A stretch of 64,000 nucleotides of DNA from Alphaproteobacteria bacterium. GTDB taxonomy: Bacteria > Pseudomonadota > Alphaproteobacteria > CAAHEQ01 > UBA3637. The position numbers and the translations under genes were made by a program. This document shows, piece by piece, positions 16,770-26,142 of the stretch (its first letter is position 1; each line of letters opens with the position of its first letter). Location of the stretch: positions 159,388 through 223,387 of the forward strand of contig SUUT01000001.1 in assembly GCA_015062385.1 (NCBI GenBank), written 5' to 3'. The notes beneath the pieces are model-generated. The model ran no database searches, was not told the DNA's origin, and saw nothing but the letters and a program-made list of their open reading frames with translations.

Positions 16770-17675
16770 TTATTCCTTTACTTCCGTTGCATTACTGACT
16801 GTACGAATATCAAAATATCGCAACATCGGAACAGCAACAAAAATAGAAGAATATGTTCCTAAAATTGTTCCCCAGACCATTGCCCGAGAGAATCCTTCAA
16901 GTGTACCACCACCAACAAATAACAACACTAATACCACAAATAAGGTTGTAAGACTTGTCAATAAGGTACGGGACAAAGTTTCATTAATACTTCTGTTCAA
17001 AATCGAGTCAATGGAATCTCGACGGAACTTGCGTAAATTTTCACGCACACGGTCATATGTAACAATGGTATCATTACAATCATATCCCGCCAAGGATAAA
17101 ATACCGGCAACAACAACCATATTGAAATCCCAACCAAAAAAGGCAAAAATACCAATAACAATAATTAAATCGTGTGCCAAAGAAAGCATGCATCCGATTG
17201 CAAAGGGCCATTCAAAACGGAACCAAATGTAAATAGAAATAGCCAACAATGCCAAAATGGATGCTAATAAACTTTTTTGCTTTAATTCTTCTCCGATTGT
17301 CGGACCAATGACTTCTACCCGTTCATATTTATAACCGTCACCCAATTCGGCTTTAATCTGATTAACAACCTGTGCCCCCGTTTCACCTTCTCTCGGTTGA
17401 CATTGAATTAAAATCATATTACCTTCTTCACCGGCAGATTGAATGGTAAAATCTTTTAAGAAAGATAAGCGGGAACGCATTTGAGCCATATCAAAGGCTT
17501 TTTCGGATGAAACTTCCACCAAAACACCGCCTTGAAAATCAATACCATAATTTAAGCCTTTTGTACAAATGGCAAAAATACTACCAATTAACATAATTGC
17601 CGAAAAAACATAACCCCATTTCCGCATATTTAAAAATGGAATATTAAAATTTCTTTTTCTAAATAACTTTTTCAT
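16770..17675 (-). CDS. secF: Protein translocase subunit SecF
   Basis: SecF works with SecD in the inner membrane to pull exported proteins through SecYEG using the proton gradient. The 301 residues show helix 1 (WGYVFSAIMLIGSIFAI), the periplasmic P1-type start GLNYGIDFQGGVLVEV, and five later helices with the conserved LAGYDCNDTIVTYDRVREN. That motif usually reads GYSxNDTxV. ATG 17675 is chosen because AAAGGG lies nine bases upstream; the GTG at 17684 lies inside that site. The secD stop is 12 bases upstream. Confidence 0.96.
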   Translation of the reverse strand: MKKLFRKRNFNIPFLNMRKWGYVFSAIMLIGSIFAICTKGLNYGIDFQGGVLVEVSSEKAFDMAQMRSRLSFLKDFTIQSAGEEGNMILIQCQPREGETGAQVVNQIKAELGDGYKYERVEVIGPTIGEELKQKSLLASILALLAISIYIWFRFEWPFAIGCMLSLAHDLIIVIGIFAFFGWDFNMVVVAGILSLAGYDCNDTIVTYDRVRENLRKFRRDSIDSILNRSINETLSRTLLTSLTTLFVVLVLLFVGGGTLEGFSRAMVWGTILGTYSSIFVAVPMLRYFDIRTVSNATEVKE

Positions 17676-17687
17676 GTTATCCACCCT

Positions 17688-19256
17688 TTATAAATCAATT
17701 TTTTTCGGTTGACGTACAGCAACCCATGCCATCAATAAAACTTTGTTAAATAAAATAGCACAGAACATCGTTGTTGCCAAACCTAATCCCAAGGTAATAC
17801 CAAATCCCCGAACGGAACCGGATCCCAACATAAACAGGAATAATGCAGCAAACAATGTGGTTAATTGTCCATCAAAAATAGCAGAAAATGCACCGGCAAA
17901 CCCTCGTTTTAAAACTTCTTTCGGAACAGATACACCGGCCATCATTTCTTCTTTCATTCGTTCAAAAATTAAAATATTGGCATCAACGGCCATAGCAACC
18001 GTTAAAGCAATACCTGCAAGTCCCGGCAAAGTAAGCGTTGCATTTAACAAACTTAATAATGCTAACAATAAAACACCGTTTACAACCAGTGTCACATCGG
18101 CAATCAAACCGAAGAAACCGTAAACAACAACCATAAAAATCAAAACGGCAATCAATCCAATCACACAAGCCAATGTGCCGGCTTTAATTGAATCTTCGCC
18201 CAACCCCGGACCAACAACCCGTTCTTCAACAACAATTAAGGGAGCCGGCAAAGCCCCGGATCGCAACAACAAGGCTAAATCATTAGCACTTTGAACCGTA
18301 AAATTACCGGTAATAATCCCTTGTCCGCCTGTAATCGGAGAATTAATAGTCGGGGCACTGATAACTTTTCCATCTAGCATAATTGCCAACCGCCGACCGA
18401 CATTTTCACGTGTCGCAGTGGCAAATTCCTTGGCTCCGGCCGTTTTAAAACTAAATGAAACAGCCGGATTTCCTCTTTCATCATACGCTCCTTTCGCAGA
18501 ATCTAAATTAGCCCCACTGACAACAACACGCCGTTTTAAAACGATATAACCTGTTTCATCACCTGTCACTAACATAGAATCAGGAGAAAGTTTACCCATT
18601 TGAGCTGCTTGCGGAGATGTTTCCTCATCAACCAAATGGAAAGTCATTTTTGCTGTTTTACCCATAATGGCTTTAATTTCAGACGGATCTTGTACCCCCG
18701 GCAACTGAATGACGATTCTGTCTGTTCCCTGTTGTTGAATTTGCGGTTCCTTTGTTCCCAATTCATCAATACGACGGCGAACAATTTCCAATGATTGTTC
18801 AACGGCTTTACGTTTCATCAATTCCAAGGCTTCCGGTGTATAGGAAACTTTTAACAAATCCCCGTCATTTTCCATACTTAACTGTCCGACTTCAATTTTG
18901 CGAATAGTTTCTTTTGCCGTATTCAAATCGGAGGCTTTTAAAATTTTAACCTGCATAACACCGTTTTCAACCGTTAACCCTGAAAAACGAATTTTTTCCC
19001 GACGCAATTCAGAACGACTTAAATCGGCCAAAGTTGTCAATTTTTCTTTAACCAAATCATTTGTATCAACTTCCATTAACAAGTAAGAACCACCCTGTAA
19101 GTCTAATCCCAAAGTAATGGGTTTAAACCACGTTTGAACGTGAGGCGGTAACTGTTTTAAAAATGATTCAGGCAAAAAATTGGGTAAAGCAAAAACAAAA
19201 CCCAACACAACGATAGCCATAATCATACTGACTTTAATTTTTGAGTATCCAAACAT
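17688..19256 (-). CDS. secD: Protein translocase subunit SecD
   Basis: SecD is the larger partner of SecF. The 522 residues have an N-terminal helix, then PITLGLDLQGGSYLLMEV (the family's LGLDLxGG signature), a periplasmic region of about 270 residues, and six C-terminal helices including ALTVAMAVDANILIFERMKEE with the conserved DANxLIFER. AAGGAT precedes the ATG. It is transcribed after yajC and before secF with short gaps, the usual order. Confidence 0.97.
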   Translation of the reverse strand: MFGYSKIKVSMIMAIVVLGFVFALPNFLPESFLKQLPPHVQTWFKPITLGLDLQGGSYLLMEVDTNDLVKEKLTTLADLSRSELRREKIRFSGLTVENGVMQVKILKASDLNTAKETIRKIEVGQLSMENDGDLLKVSYTPEALELMKRKAVEQSLEIVRRRIDELGTKEPQIQQQGTDRIVIQLPGVQDPSEIKAIMGKTAKMTFHLVDEETSPQAAQMGKLSPDSMLVTGDETGYIVLKRRVVVSGANLDSAKGAYDERGNPAVSFSFKTAGAKEFATATRENVGRRLAIMLDGKVISAPTINSPITGGQGIITGNFTVQSANDLALLLRSGALPAPLIVVEERVVGPGLGEDSIKAGTLACVIGLIAVLIFMVVVYGFFGLIADVTLVVNGVLLLALLSLLNATLTLPGLAGIALTVAMAVDANILIFERMKEEMMAGVSVPKEVLKRGFAGAFSAIFDGQLTTLFAALFLFMLGSGSVRGFGITLGLGLATTMFCAILFNKVLLMAWVAVRQPKKIDL

Positions 19257-19265
19257 TTTTTATCC

Positions 19266-19604
19266 TTATTTATTCTTTTTCGGTTCATCAATAAAAACTT
19301 GTGATACATATTCACGAAGCACTGTAATTTCAACTCCGGAAGCAATACTGACCGTTAATTCATTGTCTTTTGCTTTCGTTACCGTTCCAACAATACCGGA
19401 AACAACAATTTTTGTTCCTTTAACAATGCCATTTAAGCGGGCTTGATGTTCTTTCATTCGTTTTTGTTGCGGTCTGATTAAAAAGAAATACAAAATAAAA
19501 ATAATTAAAAAAACCTGAATAATTGCACTGCTCCATTGAGCTCCGGCCATACCGGCCTGACTGACATCTGTGGCTGTTTGTGCAAAAGCTTCCGATATAA
19601 ACAT
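19266..19604 (-). CDS. yajC: Preprotein translocase subunit YajC
   Basis: YajC is a small inner-membrane protein associated with SecDF. The 112 residues have one helix (residues about 27-47, VFLIIFILYFFLIRPQQKR) followed by the RPQQKRMKEHQ signature and a cytoplasmic beta domain (GTKIVVSGIVGTVTKAKDNELTV). ACGGAG precedes the ATG. It is the first gene of the yajC-secD-secF operon, divergent from dut. Confidence 0.95.
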   Translation of the reverse strand: MFISEAFAQTATDVSQAGMAGAQWSSAIIQVFLIIFILYFFLIRPQQKRMKEHQARLNGIVKGTKIVVSGIVGTVTKAKDNELTVSIASGVEITVLREYVSQVFIDEPKKNK

Positions 19605-19763
19605 TTTTTTCTCCGTTTCGCTGTATTAAAATTAAAAATGAACTCTGAGAACTTACTATATAGATTTATCAGAAAAAATCAATCTTTTTTATTATTTTAT
19701 TTGACTTTTTTACAAAAAATTTTTAAATTGTCGTCATTCACAATTAAGAAAGAAGGATATCAG

Positions 19764-20237
19764 ATGACTGTTCAATTACACATTCAATATTTACCGCATT
19801 ATTCAACCGACTGGGAAAAAATGCACTACAAAAATCCGGATGATTCGGGATTTGATTTGAGAGCAGCCATTGCCGAACCGATGATTCTGAAAGCACATGC
19901 AATTACGCTTGTTCCTTGTGGCATTAAAGTTAAAATAATCAATGATGATGCCACACCGTATTTTTATGAATTACAGGTTCGGGCACGTTCCGGATTGGCG
20001 ACAAAACACGGAATTGGCGTTGCTAACGGACCGGGGACAGTTGATTTCGGTTATCGGGGTGAAATCAAAGTCGCTTTAATTAATTTCAGCGACACAGATT
20101 TTGTAATTGAACCAGGAGACCGAATCGCTCAGGCCGTTATTTGTCCTGTTATTCAGGCACATATTTCTGAAATTGACGTTGTCTCCGATGACACTTCTCG
20201 TGGTAGTGGCGGTTTCGGTTCTACCGGTAAAAAATAA
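19764..20237 (+). CDS. dut: Deoxyuridine 5'-triphosphate nucleotidohydrolase (dUTPase)
   Basis: Dut hydrolyses dUTP to dUMP, protecting DNA from uracil and feeding dTMP synthesis. All five trimeric dUTPase motifs are visible in 157 residues: SGFDLRAA (1), RARSGLATKHG (2), GTVDFGYRGEIKVALIN (3, with the catalytic Asp), GDRIAQAVI (4) and RGSGGFGSTGK (5, the mobile arm). AGAAGG seven bases before the ATG at 19764 fixes the start; the frame is open upstream but without family sequence. The stretch to 20400 has no recognised gene. Confidence 0.97.
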   Translation: MTVQLHIQYLPHYSTDWEKMHYKNPDDSGFDLRAAIAEPMILKAHAITLVPCGIKVKIINDDATPYFYELQVRARSGLATKHGIGVANGPGTVDFGYRGEIKVALINFSDTDFVIEPGDRIAQAVICPVIQAHISEIDVVSDDTSRGSGGFGSTGKK

Positions 20238-20401
20238 ATAATACTTACCTGTTTTATTTAAAAATTGAATATATTGCAGCTAAAAAAATAGCATGTAATT
20301 GATTTTTATATTACCCATCCCCGCCTTAAAAAAAGGCATAGAAAAACAAAATCAACAAAAAGCTGTCATTTTTTTTCAAAACATCATTCAATCAATAAAA
20401 A

Positions 20402-20421
20402 AGGGACCGAAAAAGGTCCCT
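20402..20421 (-). terminator. Terminator of the 107-aa protein gene
   Basis: AGGGACC and GGTCCCT pair around a six-base loop; the A-run at 20396-20401 gives a T-run on the minus strand. It is 20 bases after the stop at 20441. Confidence 0.85.
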
Positions 20422-20440
20422 ATAATAAAACGCTTTAAAA

Positions 20441-20764
20441 TTATGCAGCTTCGATTTCAGGCAATGGAACTTTACTTGATTGCTTAATTGTTGCAAAATA
20501 TTCCCGAACAATAGCACTTCCTTGTGCTTCCACAATCAATACACTGGCAGCATTGTATAATGATGTACGAATCATCGGATGCAAATAATCCAATACAATC
20601 AGATTTTCATTATTCCGATACAATAAAGCATGCTCTCCACCATCATAAACAATGACCGGCTTTTCTTCACTGTCAATACGGGCTCGAATAATAATAAGCA
20701 AATTCCCCGCAGGATTACGTAAAACATCAAATTTTTTTTCTTGTTCCACTTTTGCTGTTTCCAT
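20441..20764 (-). CDS. Small soluble hypothetical protein, 107 aa
   Basis: This is a cytoplasmic alpha/beta-looking protein with a charged start, strands around residues 20-58 (NLLIIIRARI, PVIVYDGGEHALLYR) and a helical end. GAGG lies seven bases before the ATG and its own terminator follows, so it is a monocistronic gene. The AT-rich palindrome at 20783-20800 overlaps the likely promoter. I do not recognise the family. Confidence 0.7.
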   Translation of the reverse strand: METAKVEQEKKFDVLRNPAGNLLIIIRARIDSEEKPVIVYDGGEHALLYRNNENLIVLDYLHPMIRTSLYNAASVLIVEAQGSAIVREYFATIKQSSKVPLPEIEAA

Positions 20765-20782
20765 TTTATTACCTCATACAAT

Positions 20783-20800
20783 ATATGTTATATTACATAT
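20783..20800. promoter_or_regulatory. AT-rich palindrome upstream of the 107-aa gene
   Basis: ATATGT and ACATAT are inverted around six bases, 20 bases upstream of the start codon. It could be an operator, but composition alone makes such palindromes common here. Confidence 0.2.
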
Positions 20801-21003
20801 TATTTCACAAAAAAAGGGGGAAATCAAGTAATTAATTGTTTTTTTTGTGACAAAAACATTGAAAGAATATTATTTTTATAAAAAACAGAAGACTGTTTGG
20901 CGTATTTTTTAATATATTATTAAGAAATAAAATTTATGTTTGTTCATTTAAATACATCAATTATTTATTCTTTCATATATCATGAAGTGAATGAAACAAA
21001 AGA

Positions 21004-21735
21004 TTAACTATATGTTTTTTGACGTTGTCTATGTAAATAAGATAACACATTTTTTAATTGAAAATCATTTCTAAAAGAATGTGTTTCATTTGGCACTTGT
21101 ACCAGTTCAACATTTTGTCTATTAAGCATCTCACACATATGCAGTGAATTATCAAAGTTAACAGATTTGTCATTTTCCGGATGAAGAATAATGATTGGTC
21201 CGGTATATGTATTGACAGATGGCGTCAACAAAGATTCAACTTCTTGAAAAAAACTTTTCAATAATACTAATTTAGATATAATCTCTGCATCAATATTCCG
21301 GCGAGATAAAAATTTTATTTTCTTCTCTAATTGTGTACAAAGTCCTCTACAAACGGGTTCTTTACCATATTGAATAAGGGGCGAAGAAATAAGAGCCAAT
21401 TTTGTTTGATCTGAAAATTGATTTGCTAAATATATTGCTAAATTAGCCCCAAAACAACTTCCGACAAAGTAAAAAGATTTATTTGAAAAATTTTCCTGTA
21501 AAGTTCTTTTTGCTGTCTGTTTCATCTTATCAAACAATATAGCAGGAGAAGCCTCTTGCTTATACGCATTTTGTGTACAGTCAAAAGCAATATAACTCAT
21601 ACTGTTTTTTAAAGCATATTTCCGAATAAACACTTCTCTTTGATTTCTGATATTTAACCCCAAACCGGATACAAACACCAAAACATCCGAGGAATCTCTT
21701 AAAATAAGTTTATGAATAAAATCATCTGTTATCAT
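21004..21735 (-). CDS. Alpha/beta hydrolase with Cys nucleophile, 243 aa
   Basis: The sequence has an alpha/beta-hydrolase layout: VLVFVSGLG near the start, the nucleophile elbow FVGSCFGANLA, an acid region IILHPENDKSV and a late His (NETHSFRND). The elbow is G-S-C-F-G, so the nucleophile would be Cys as in dienelactone hydrolases rather than Ser. No signal peptide is seen. It is third in an operon after the one-helix protein and the ankyrin protein, 27 bases from the latter. The substrate is unknown. Confidence 0.7.
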   Translation of the reverse strand: MITDDFIHKLILRDSSDVLVFVSGLGLNIRNQREVFIRKYALKNSMSYIAFDCTQNAYKQEASPAILFDKMKQTAKRTLQENFSNKSFYFVGSCFGANLAIYLANQFSDQTKLALISSPLIQYGKEPVCRGLCTQLEKKIKFLSRRNIDAEIISKLVLLKSFFQEVESLLTPSVNTYTGPIIILHPENDKSVNFDNSLHMCEMLNRQNVELVQVPNETHSFRNDFQLKNVLSYLHRQRQKTYS

Positions 21736-21762
21736 ACTGAGAATCCGCTTTATTATTAAAAT

Positions 21763-23232
21763 CTAAACCAGTGTATTTGTTTTTCGCTCACATGAAACGG
21801 ACCCTCGCATCGGATGATGCCCAATCAGTGTTGATTGTAATGATTGTTTTTCTTGTTTTAAGGCTTTGTTTTCAGTTTCCAATTCCAAATTACGACAAAT
21901 TAACGCAATTTGCGGATAATGTTGTTTTGCAATCATATAAGGCGTTATTCCGGCATTGTTCGATATATTCCAATCGGCTCCCGATTGTAAAAGTTTTTTC
22001 GCATTTTTAATATCCCCCTCAAATAGTCTGATATGCAGTGCCGTATTACGATCTTTATCTTGTGCATTGATATCTATTTTTTCAGAATCAATCAATGCTT
22101 GTATCACTTTCGAATCTATTGCCCGATGTAAAAGTGTTTGTCCCGTTAGGGGATTTACCAAACTTAAATCGGCTCCTGCTTCTATCAACAATTTTGCAAC
22201 TATTTTGCCCGAACAATCCCATACTGCCAAATCCAATGCCGTTTCTCCGCTATTATTACGGGCATTAATATCGGATAATGCCATACATTTTTCAACTGTT
22301 TTACGATATCCGCTTTCACCAATAGTTGAAACAGGACCATATCCTTTTTGAATAAATTGATGTAATAACGTATTACCATTTTTATCTATTGTTTTTAATT
22401 GCGTATTTTCCGAAATTGCCAATAACAGATAACATTTATCTCTTATGTTCAACAAATCCAAGTCCATAACTTCTTTATCCGTACATCGGGCCCCATTATT
22501 AATCAAGTACATAAAGAGTCGTTTAAGCCCCGTGTGATAATGAATAGGCCATTCATCTATTTGTTTGATATCTTTAACCAAATAATAAAGTGGCGAATGT
22601 CCCTCTTTATTGGGTATATTCGGATTCGCTCCGGCTTCTATCAGTGCCCGACAAACGTCCTCGGCATAATAATCATTTCCTTTATTCAAAAAGGTGGTAA
22701 AAATGGTTTCTCCGTCTGCATAGACTTTATTTAAATTTTCAACACCGGTTGCACGAATAAGCGGAATAGAGGCACTTGTTAAATCAGCAGCTCTGTATTT
22801 TAAAGGCGTTTCTCCGTTCTTGTTTAGCAGATTTGCATCCGCTCCTTTTGCCAATAAATAAGCCGGCAACTCACAACCATAATATATATTGGCAAAATAA
22901 TGCAATACAGTGTTGCCTTTTCCATCTTGCCAATTTAAATCAATTCTTGACTCTGGGGAAATTTTATTTTTTGTAATCTCTTTTACCGTTTCCTTTGGAT
23001 TAACCAATCGAAAAAATTTATCCAATATTTCCTCCGAAACATCATCACAATGTATAGAGTAATATCGACTTAAATCCAAGGCCTGTCTTGAACGGGATTT
23101 AAATAGACTCGTTGCCTGCATTAATACATATTTAGAAGTCACTATCGGCAAAACGGTTGTACACCATTTTATACCATCTACCCATGAAGGTGTTTGTATG
23201 GTATAAAACTTGTATAATTCTACTTTTTTCAT
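21763..23232 (-). CDS. Ankyrin-repeat protein, 489 aa
   Basis: After about 75 non-repeat residues, about ten ankyrin units run from residue 77 to 455, with clear examples such as GKGNTVLHYFA, NGETPLKYRAAD, RNNSGETALDLAV, TGQTLLHRAID and KDRNTALHIRLFEG. The last 30 residues are a coiled-coil-like tail (LELETENKALKQEKQSLQ). Ankyrin arrays bind proteins; in host-associated bacteria they are often effectors, but no secretion signal is visible here. AAAGGAC precedes the ATG. It lies between a one-helix membrane protein gene (14 bases upstream) and a hydrolase gene. Confidence 0.85.
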   Translation of the reverse strand: MKKVELYKFYTIQTPSWVDGIKWCTTVLPIVTSKYVLMQATSLFKSRSRQALDLSRYYSIHCDDVSEEILDKFFRLVNPKETVKEITKNKISPESRIDLNWQDGKGNTVLHYFANIYYGCELPAYLLAKGADANLLNKNGETPLKYRAADLTSASIPLIRATGVENLNKVYADGETIFTTFLNKGNDYYAEDVCRALIEAGANPNIPNKEGHSPLYYLVKDIKQIDEWPIHYHTGLKRLFMYLINNGARCTDKEVMDLDLLNIRDKCYLLLAISENTQLKTIDKNGNTLLHQFIQKGYGPVSTIGESGYRKTVEKCMALSDINARNNSGETALDLAVWDCSGKIVAKLLIEAGADLSLVNPLTGQTLLHRAIDSKVIQALIDSEKIDINAQDKDRNTALHIRLFEGDIKNAKKLLQSGADWNISNNAGITPYMIAKQHYPQIALICRNLELETENKALKQEKQSLQSTLIGHHPMRGSVSCERKTNTLV

Positions 23233-23246
23233 ATTATGTCCTTTTT

Positions 23247-23633
23247 TTACTCATAAATTTTAATAAGGGCATTACCGGATATCGGCATTTTTTTCTTATC
23301 TATTATTTTTTGTGCTTTGGGTGCAGTCGATTTGTCTGCCTCATCATTAGAACTGGCTAAACTTAATCCCAAAGAAAGTCCGGTAGCTATTGCTATAAAA
23401 ATCCCAAAATTTCTCAAGAGTAATTTATTTTTTGCCGAATTATTTGTTGTCGGGAATAAAAAAATACCCGTATCGGATTTTAAATATCCTTGTTTTAACA
23501 ATTGAAATGCTGTTCCCTTAGAGGACTTATCTTGATTGTTTCCGCTCCAAACAGTGCTATTATATCTTTGATTACATTGACAACGTTCTGTATGTTTTTG
23601 TTTGGCTTTTTGAATTCTTATCTGCTGATCCAT
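23247..23633 (-). CDS. Single-helix membrane protein, 128 aa
   Basis: The first 70 residues are basic and hydrophilic with two Cys (CQCN), then one membrane helix (about residues 73-93, NFGIFIAIATGLSLGLSLA), then a Lys-rich tail. It is first in the operon with the ankyrin protein and the hydrolase. AAAGGATT lies upstream of the ATG. Family unknown; a membrane anchor for the ankyrin protein is an untested idea. Confidence 0.6.
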   Translation of the reverse strand: MDQQIRIQKAKQKHTERCQCNQRYNSTVWSGNNQDKSSKGTAFQLLKQGYLKSDTGIFLFPTTNNSAKNKLLLRNFGIFIAIATGLSLGLSLASSNDEADKSTAPKAQKIIDKKKMPISGNALIKIYE

Positions 23634-23722
23634 ATTTGTAAAATCCTTTATTATAATTCAACCGTATTTTTGCGATAATAATATTTTTTTATATCTCATA
23701 TCAAACAATTTGTCAATTTTTA

Positions 23723-23751
23723 TTTACATTTTTTATTTTTTGTGATACATT
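23723..23751 (+). promoter_or_regulatory. Possible promoter of the LRR-like protein gene
   Basis: TTTACA (23723-23728), 17 bases, TACATT (23746-23751), 22 bases before the ATG at 23774. The surrounding T-tracts make alternative boxes possible. Confidence 0.4.
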
Positions 23752-23773
23752 AAGCAAAATAAAAGGAAGAATC

Positions 23774-25576
23774 ATGCCAAAATCAATCTATAACATTATA
23801 AAAAAACAAAATGGAGAAACATTTGCAAAAGCAATTCGTAAATATGACGACACGATCTTTGATATTTCAAATTTGCCTAACATATTAAAATATGCCGGAC
23901 GCAATCCCATCCCACTTCTGCGTTTTTTACACAGTTTAAGAACAGAAGAAAAAAGTCTTTATGCCGACATATCAGATCCGTTTGTTTTGCTGAAACGAGC
24001 CGGATATACGGCTTTTTATGCCGATACATTAGAAAAACAAAATTCCATCAGATCTTATTTTACGGAAGATGAGGCACTCTGCACTTTTACGGATTCAAAT
24101 CGTTTTAAAAATTATTATATTGTTCATGCCATTAAAGAAAATGCACACATATTGAATCGAACAGACTTTAATAACAAAGAAAGCCGTGAAGATGCTTACG
24201 GCATTTCCGTTATTTCCATTCAAATGCTCAAATTAGGCGGATTTATTAAAATTACAAACAGATATAATCATACTGTTCCATCCTGCGATAATACATTTAA
24301 TTCCAATCCGGATAACATCATCCCCGGATTAACAAACGCACTCAAAAATTATTTTGAAGTTGATTTTTCTGTCAAGCAAGTACCGATACCGGATAATTTT
24401 TTGTATCAAAACGGGTGTTTGTACCACTATAATCAAGAAATAAACAACTGTTTCATCGGAAATGATTTTTACTGTAAAGACGGTATTGTTTACCCGATTG
24501 ATAAAAATTCACAAATTATAGCAGATGAATTTATCATTGATTTAAAAGAAAAAAAGATTTTAAATCCGGCAAATAGCACTTCTTCCTTATATAAAGTACT
24601 TCAAGAAGAAACAAAAGGACTGGTTTGGCAAATTCAAAAACGAGAAAACAGACACGTTCTTTTCGTAGATAACAAAGAAATTTTATCATTGGAAAACGGA
24701 GCAATCAGAACACTTTATTTAAGAAAAACAAATGAAGTGGAATCCTTTTTATCACATCATAAATACATTGAAGAATTACATGGATATTCTATAACAAAAC
24801 TCGGAAAAAAAAGTTTATCCCATTGTCCCAATCTCAGATATTCACATTTACCTCGCTGTGAAGAAATCGGAGAAAACTGCTTGGAAAAAACGAGTGCCGA
24901 AATCGAAGCTCCAATTCTCAAAAAACAAGGTATTTATTTTATTTCAGGCGTGGGTATTGACATCCGAAACAACACTTTTGTTTCTCAAGGGTCATTACCG
25001 TATCCGCTGTATGATTTCTTAAAAAGAAATATGTATACCGTATCATTACTTGACATTAAAGAAACAAATGGCGAAAATATTGTATATGCAAATAAAGAAC
25101 CTTTTTTACGTTTTCGTGATAACAAACTTATCGGTTTACATTTCCCTGAGGGGATTCAGGTCATTGAAACAGCTGTATTAATGGATGTACCTTATTTAAA
25201 AGAAGTTTCCGGACAGGGCGTTTATATGATTGAAGACGCCAATCTTCTTCGTTGCTATCATTTACAAAAAGCCAATTTTCCACACGTAAAATACATTGGT
25301 TGCAACTGTATTGTTCACTGTGATTCAGTTGAAGAACTTTCTTTTCCGGAACTGGTAAAAATACCATCCTGCACATCACTTTGTTGTAACAGAAACTTAC
25401 GATATGTTTATGCTCCAAAATTATTTATCATTCCCGAATTAAGTCAACTGCCCTCACTAGAACGATTTGACAGTGAACGGGGTATTCATTTAAGACAAAC
25501 ACCTACTTTGATTTCTTCAAATTCTTACCCACGTAAGTTTATCTTTATTGAAAAATCTGAAAATGAAAAACGATAA
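23774..25576 (+). CDS. Leucine-rich-repeat-like (BspA-type) protein, 600 aa
   Basis: The C-terminal half contains irregular repeats of the kind LTKLGKKSLSHCPNLRYSHLPRCEEIGENCL and FPELVKIPSCTSLCCNRNLRYVYAPKL, resembling BspA/LRR_5 repeats in which each unit names an element and its position. The first 330 residues contain no domain I know. There is no signal peptide, so it is probably cytoplasmic or secreted by a nonclassical route. AAAGGAAGAATC precedes the ATG. It is divergent from the ankyrin operon and followed by a decayed gene. Confidence 0.7.
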   Translation: MPKSIYNIIKKQNGETFAKAIRKYDDTIFDISNLPNILKYAGRNPIPLLRFLHSLRTEEKSLYADISDPFVLLKRAGYTAFYADTLEKQNSIRSYFTEDEALCTFTDSNRFKNYYIVHAIKENAHILNRTDFNNKESREDAYGISVISIQMLKLGGFIKITNRYNHTVPSCDNTFNSNPDNIIPGLTNALKNYFEVDFSVKQVPIPDNFLYQNGCLYHYNQEINNCFIGNDFYCKDGIVYPIDKNSQIIADEFIIDLKEKKILNPANSTSSLYKVLQEETKGLVWQIQKRENRHVLFVDNKEILSLENGAIRTLYLRKTNEVESFLSHHKYIEELHGYSITKLGKKSLSHCPNLRYSHLPRCEEIGENCLEKTSAEIEAPILKKQGIYFISGVGIDIRNNTFVSQGSLPYPLYDFLKRNMYTVSLLDIKETNGENIVYANKEPFLRFRDNKLIGLHFPEGIQVIETAVLMDVPYLKEVSGQGVYMIEDANLLRCYHLQKANFPHVKYIGCNCIVHCDSVEELSFPELVKIPSCTSLCCNRNLRYVYAPKLFIIPELSQLPSLERFDSERGIHLRQTPTLISSNSYPRKFIFIEKSENEKR

Positions 25577-25589
25577 GCGGTTGTTCTAC

Positions 25590-26142
25590 ACTTCAGGTCG
25601 CTCAACAATAAAAAAAAACAATTTACCGGCTTTAAAAACCTTTATTGAAAGAAGAAGATGGATTGTTTGCAAAACTTTGAAAAGATTATGGTTATAAAAA
25701 CAACAGACTGCCAGATAGTCCTTTTTATTTTAGAAAACGCCAATAAATCGGAAAAATCTAAAATGACATAGCTTATGCCAATGCACAAGGTAGTGATGTC
25801 GACAAAACAAACTGGATACCCGTTTCATTTACCCCTAAAAACGAATATGCTATATTTATAGGTAAAGATGAAAATGGATATATTTTTGTACGAGTTGAAG
25901 GTGTAGAACAAAAAATCTGTCGTTTGTTATTATCTTTGGGTGGAAACAATCAACTTCGTTTTTTCCATGATATCGAATATGCAGAAACAGATATGGGAGA
26001 ACTCATTGAATGTCTAAATGAATCAATTGATATTGTCATTGCTTTTAACGGTAGACTCTATCGAATATTTTTTCTATCATTCAACAATGAATTCAAAATG
26101 ATTTTTTCAGTATTTGTTTTATTGTTTCTAAATGGTTGCTGA
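25590..26142 (+). pseudogene. Decayed gene with several frame breaks
   Basis: Coding-like segments lie in successive frames: GRSTIKKNNLPALKTFIE, then KDYGYKNNRLPDSPFYFRKRQ, then from 25762 (just after a TAA) a long open stretch including NGYIFVRVEGVEQKICRLLL and FNGRLYRIFFLSF. No start codon precedes the last part, and stops separate the pieces. The end overlaps the convergent gene at 26058-28655. The original family is not recognised. Confidence 0.55.

Noticed and set aside
17743..18123. 126-codon plus-strand frame rich in Asn and Pro opposite secD
   Set aside because: secD is certain on the other strand, and the frame has no initiation signal.
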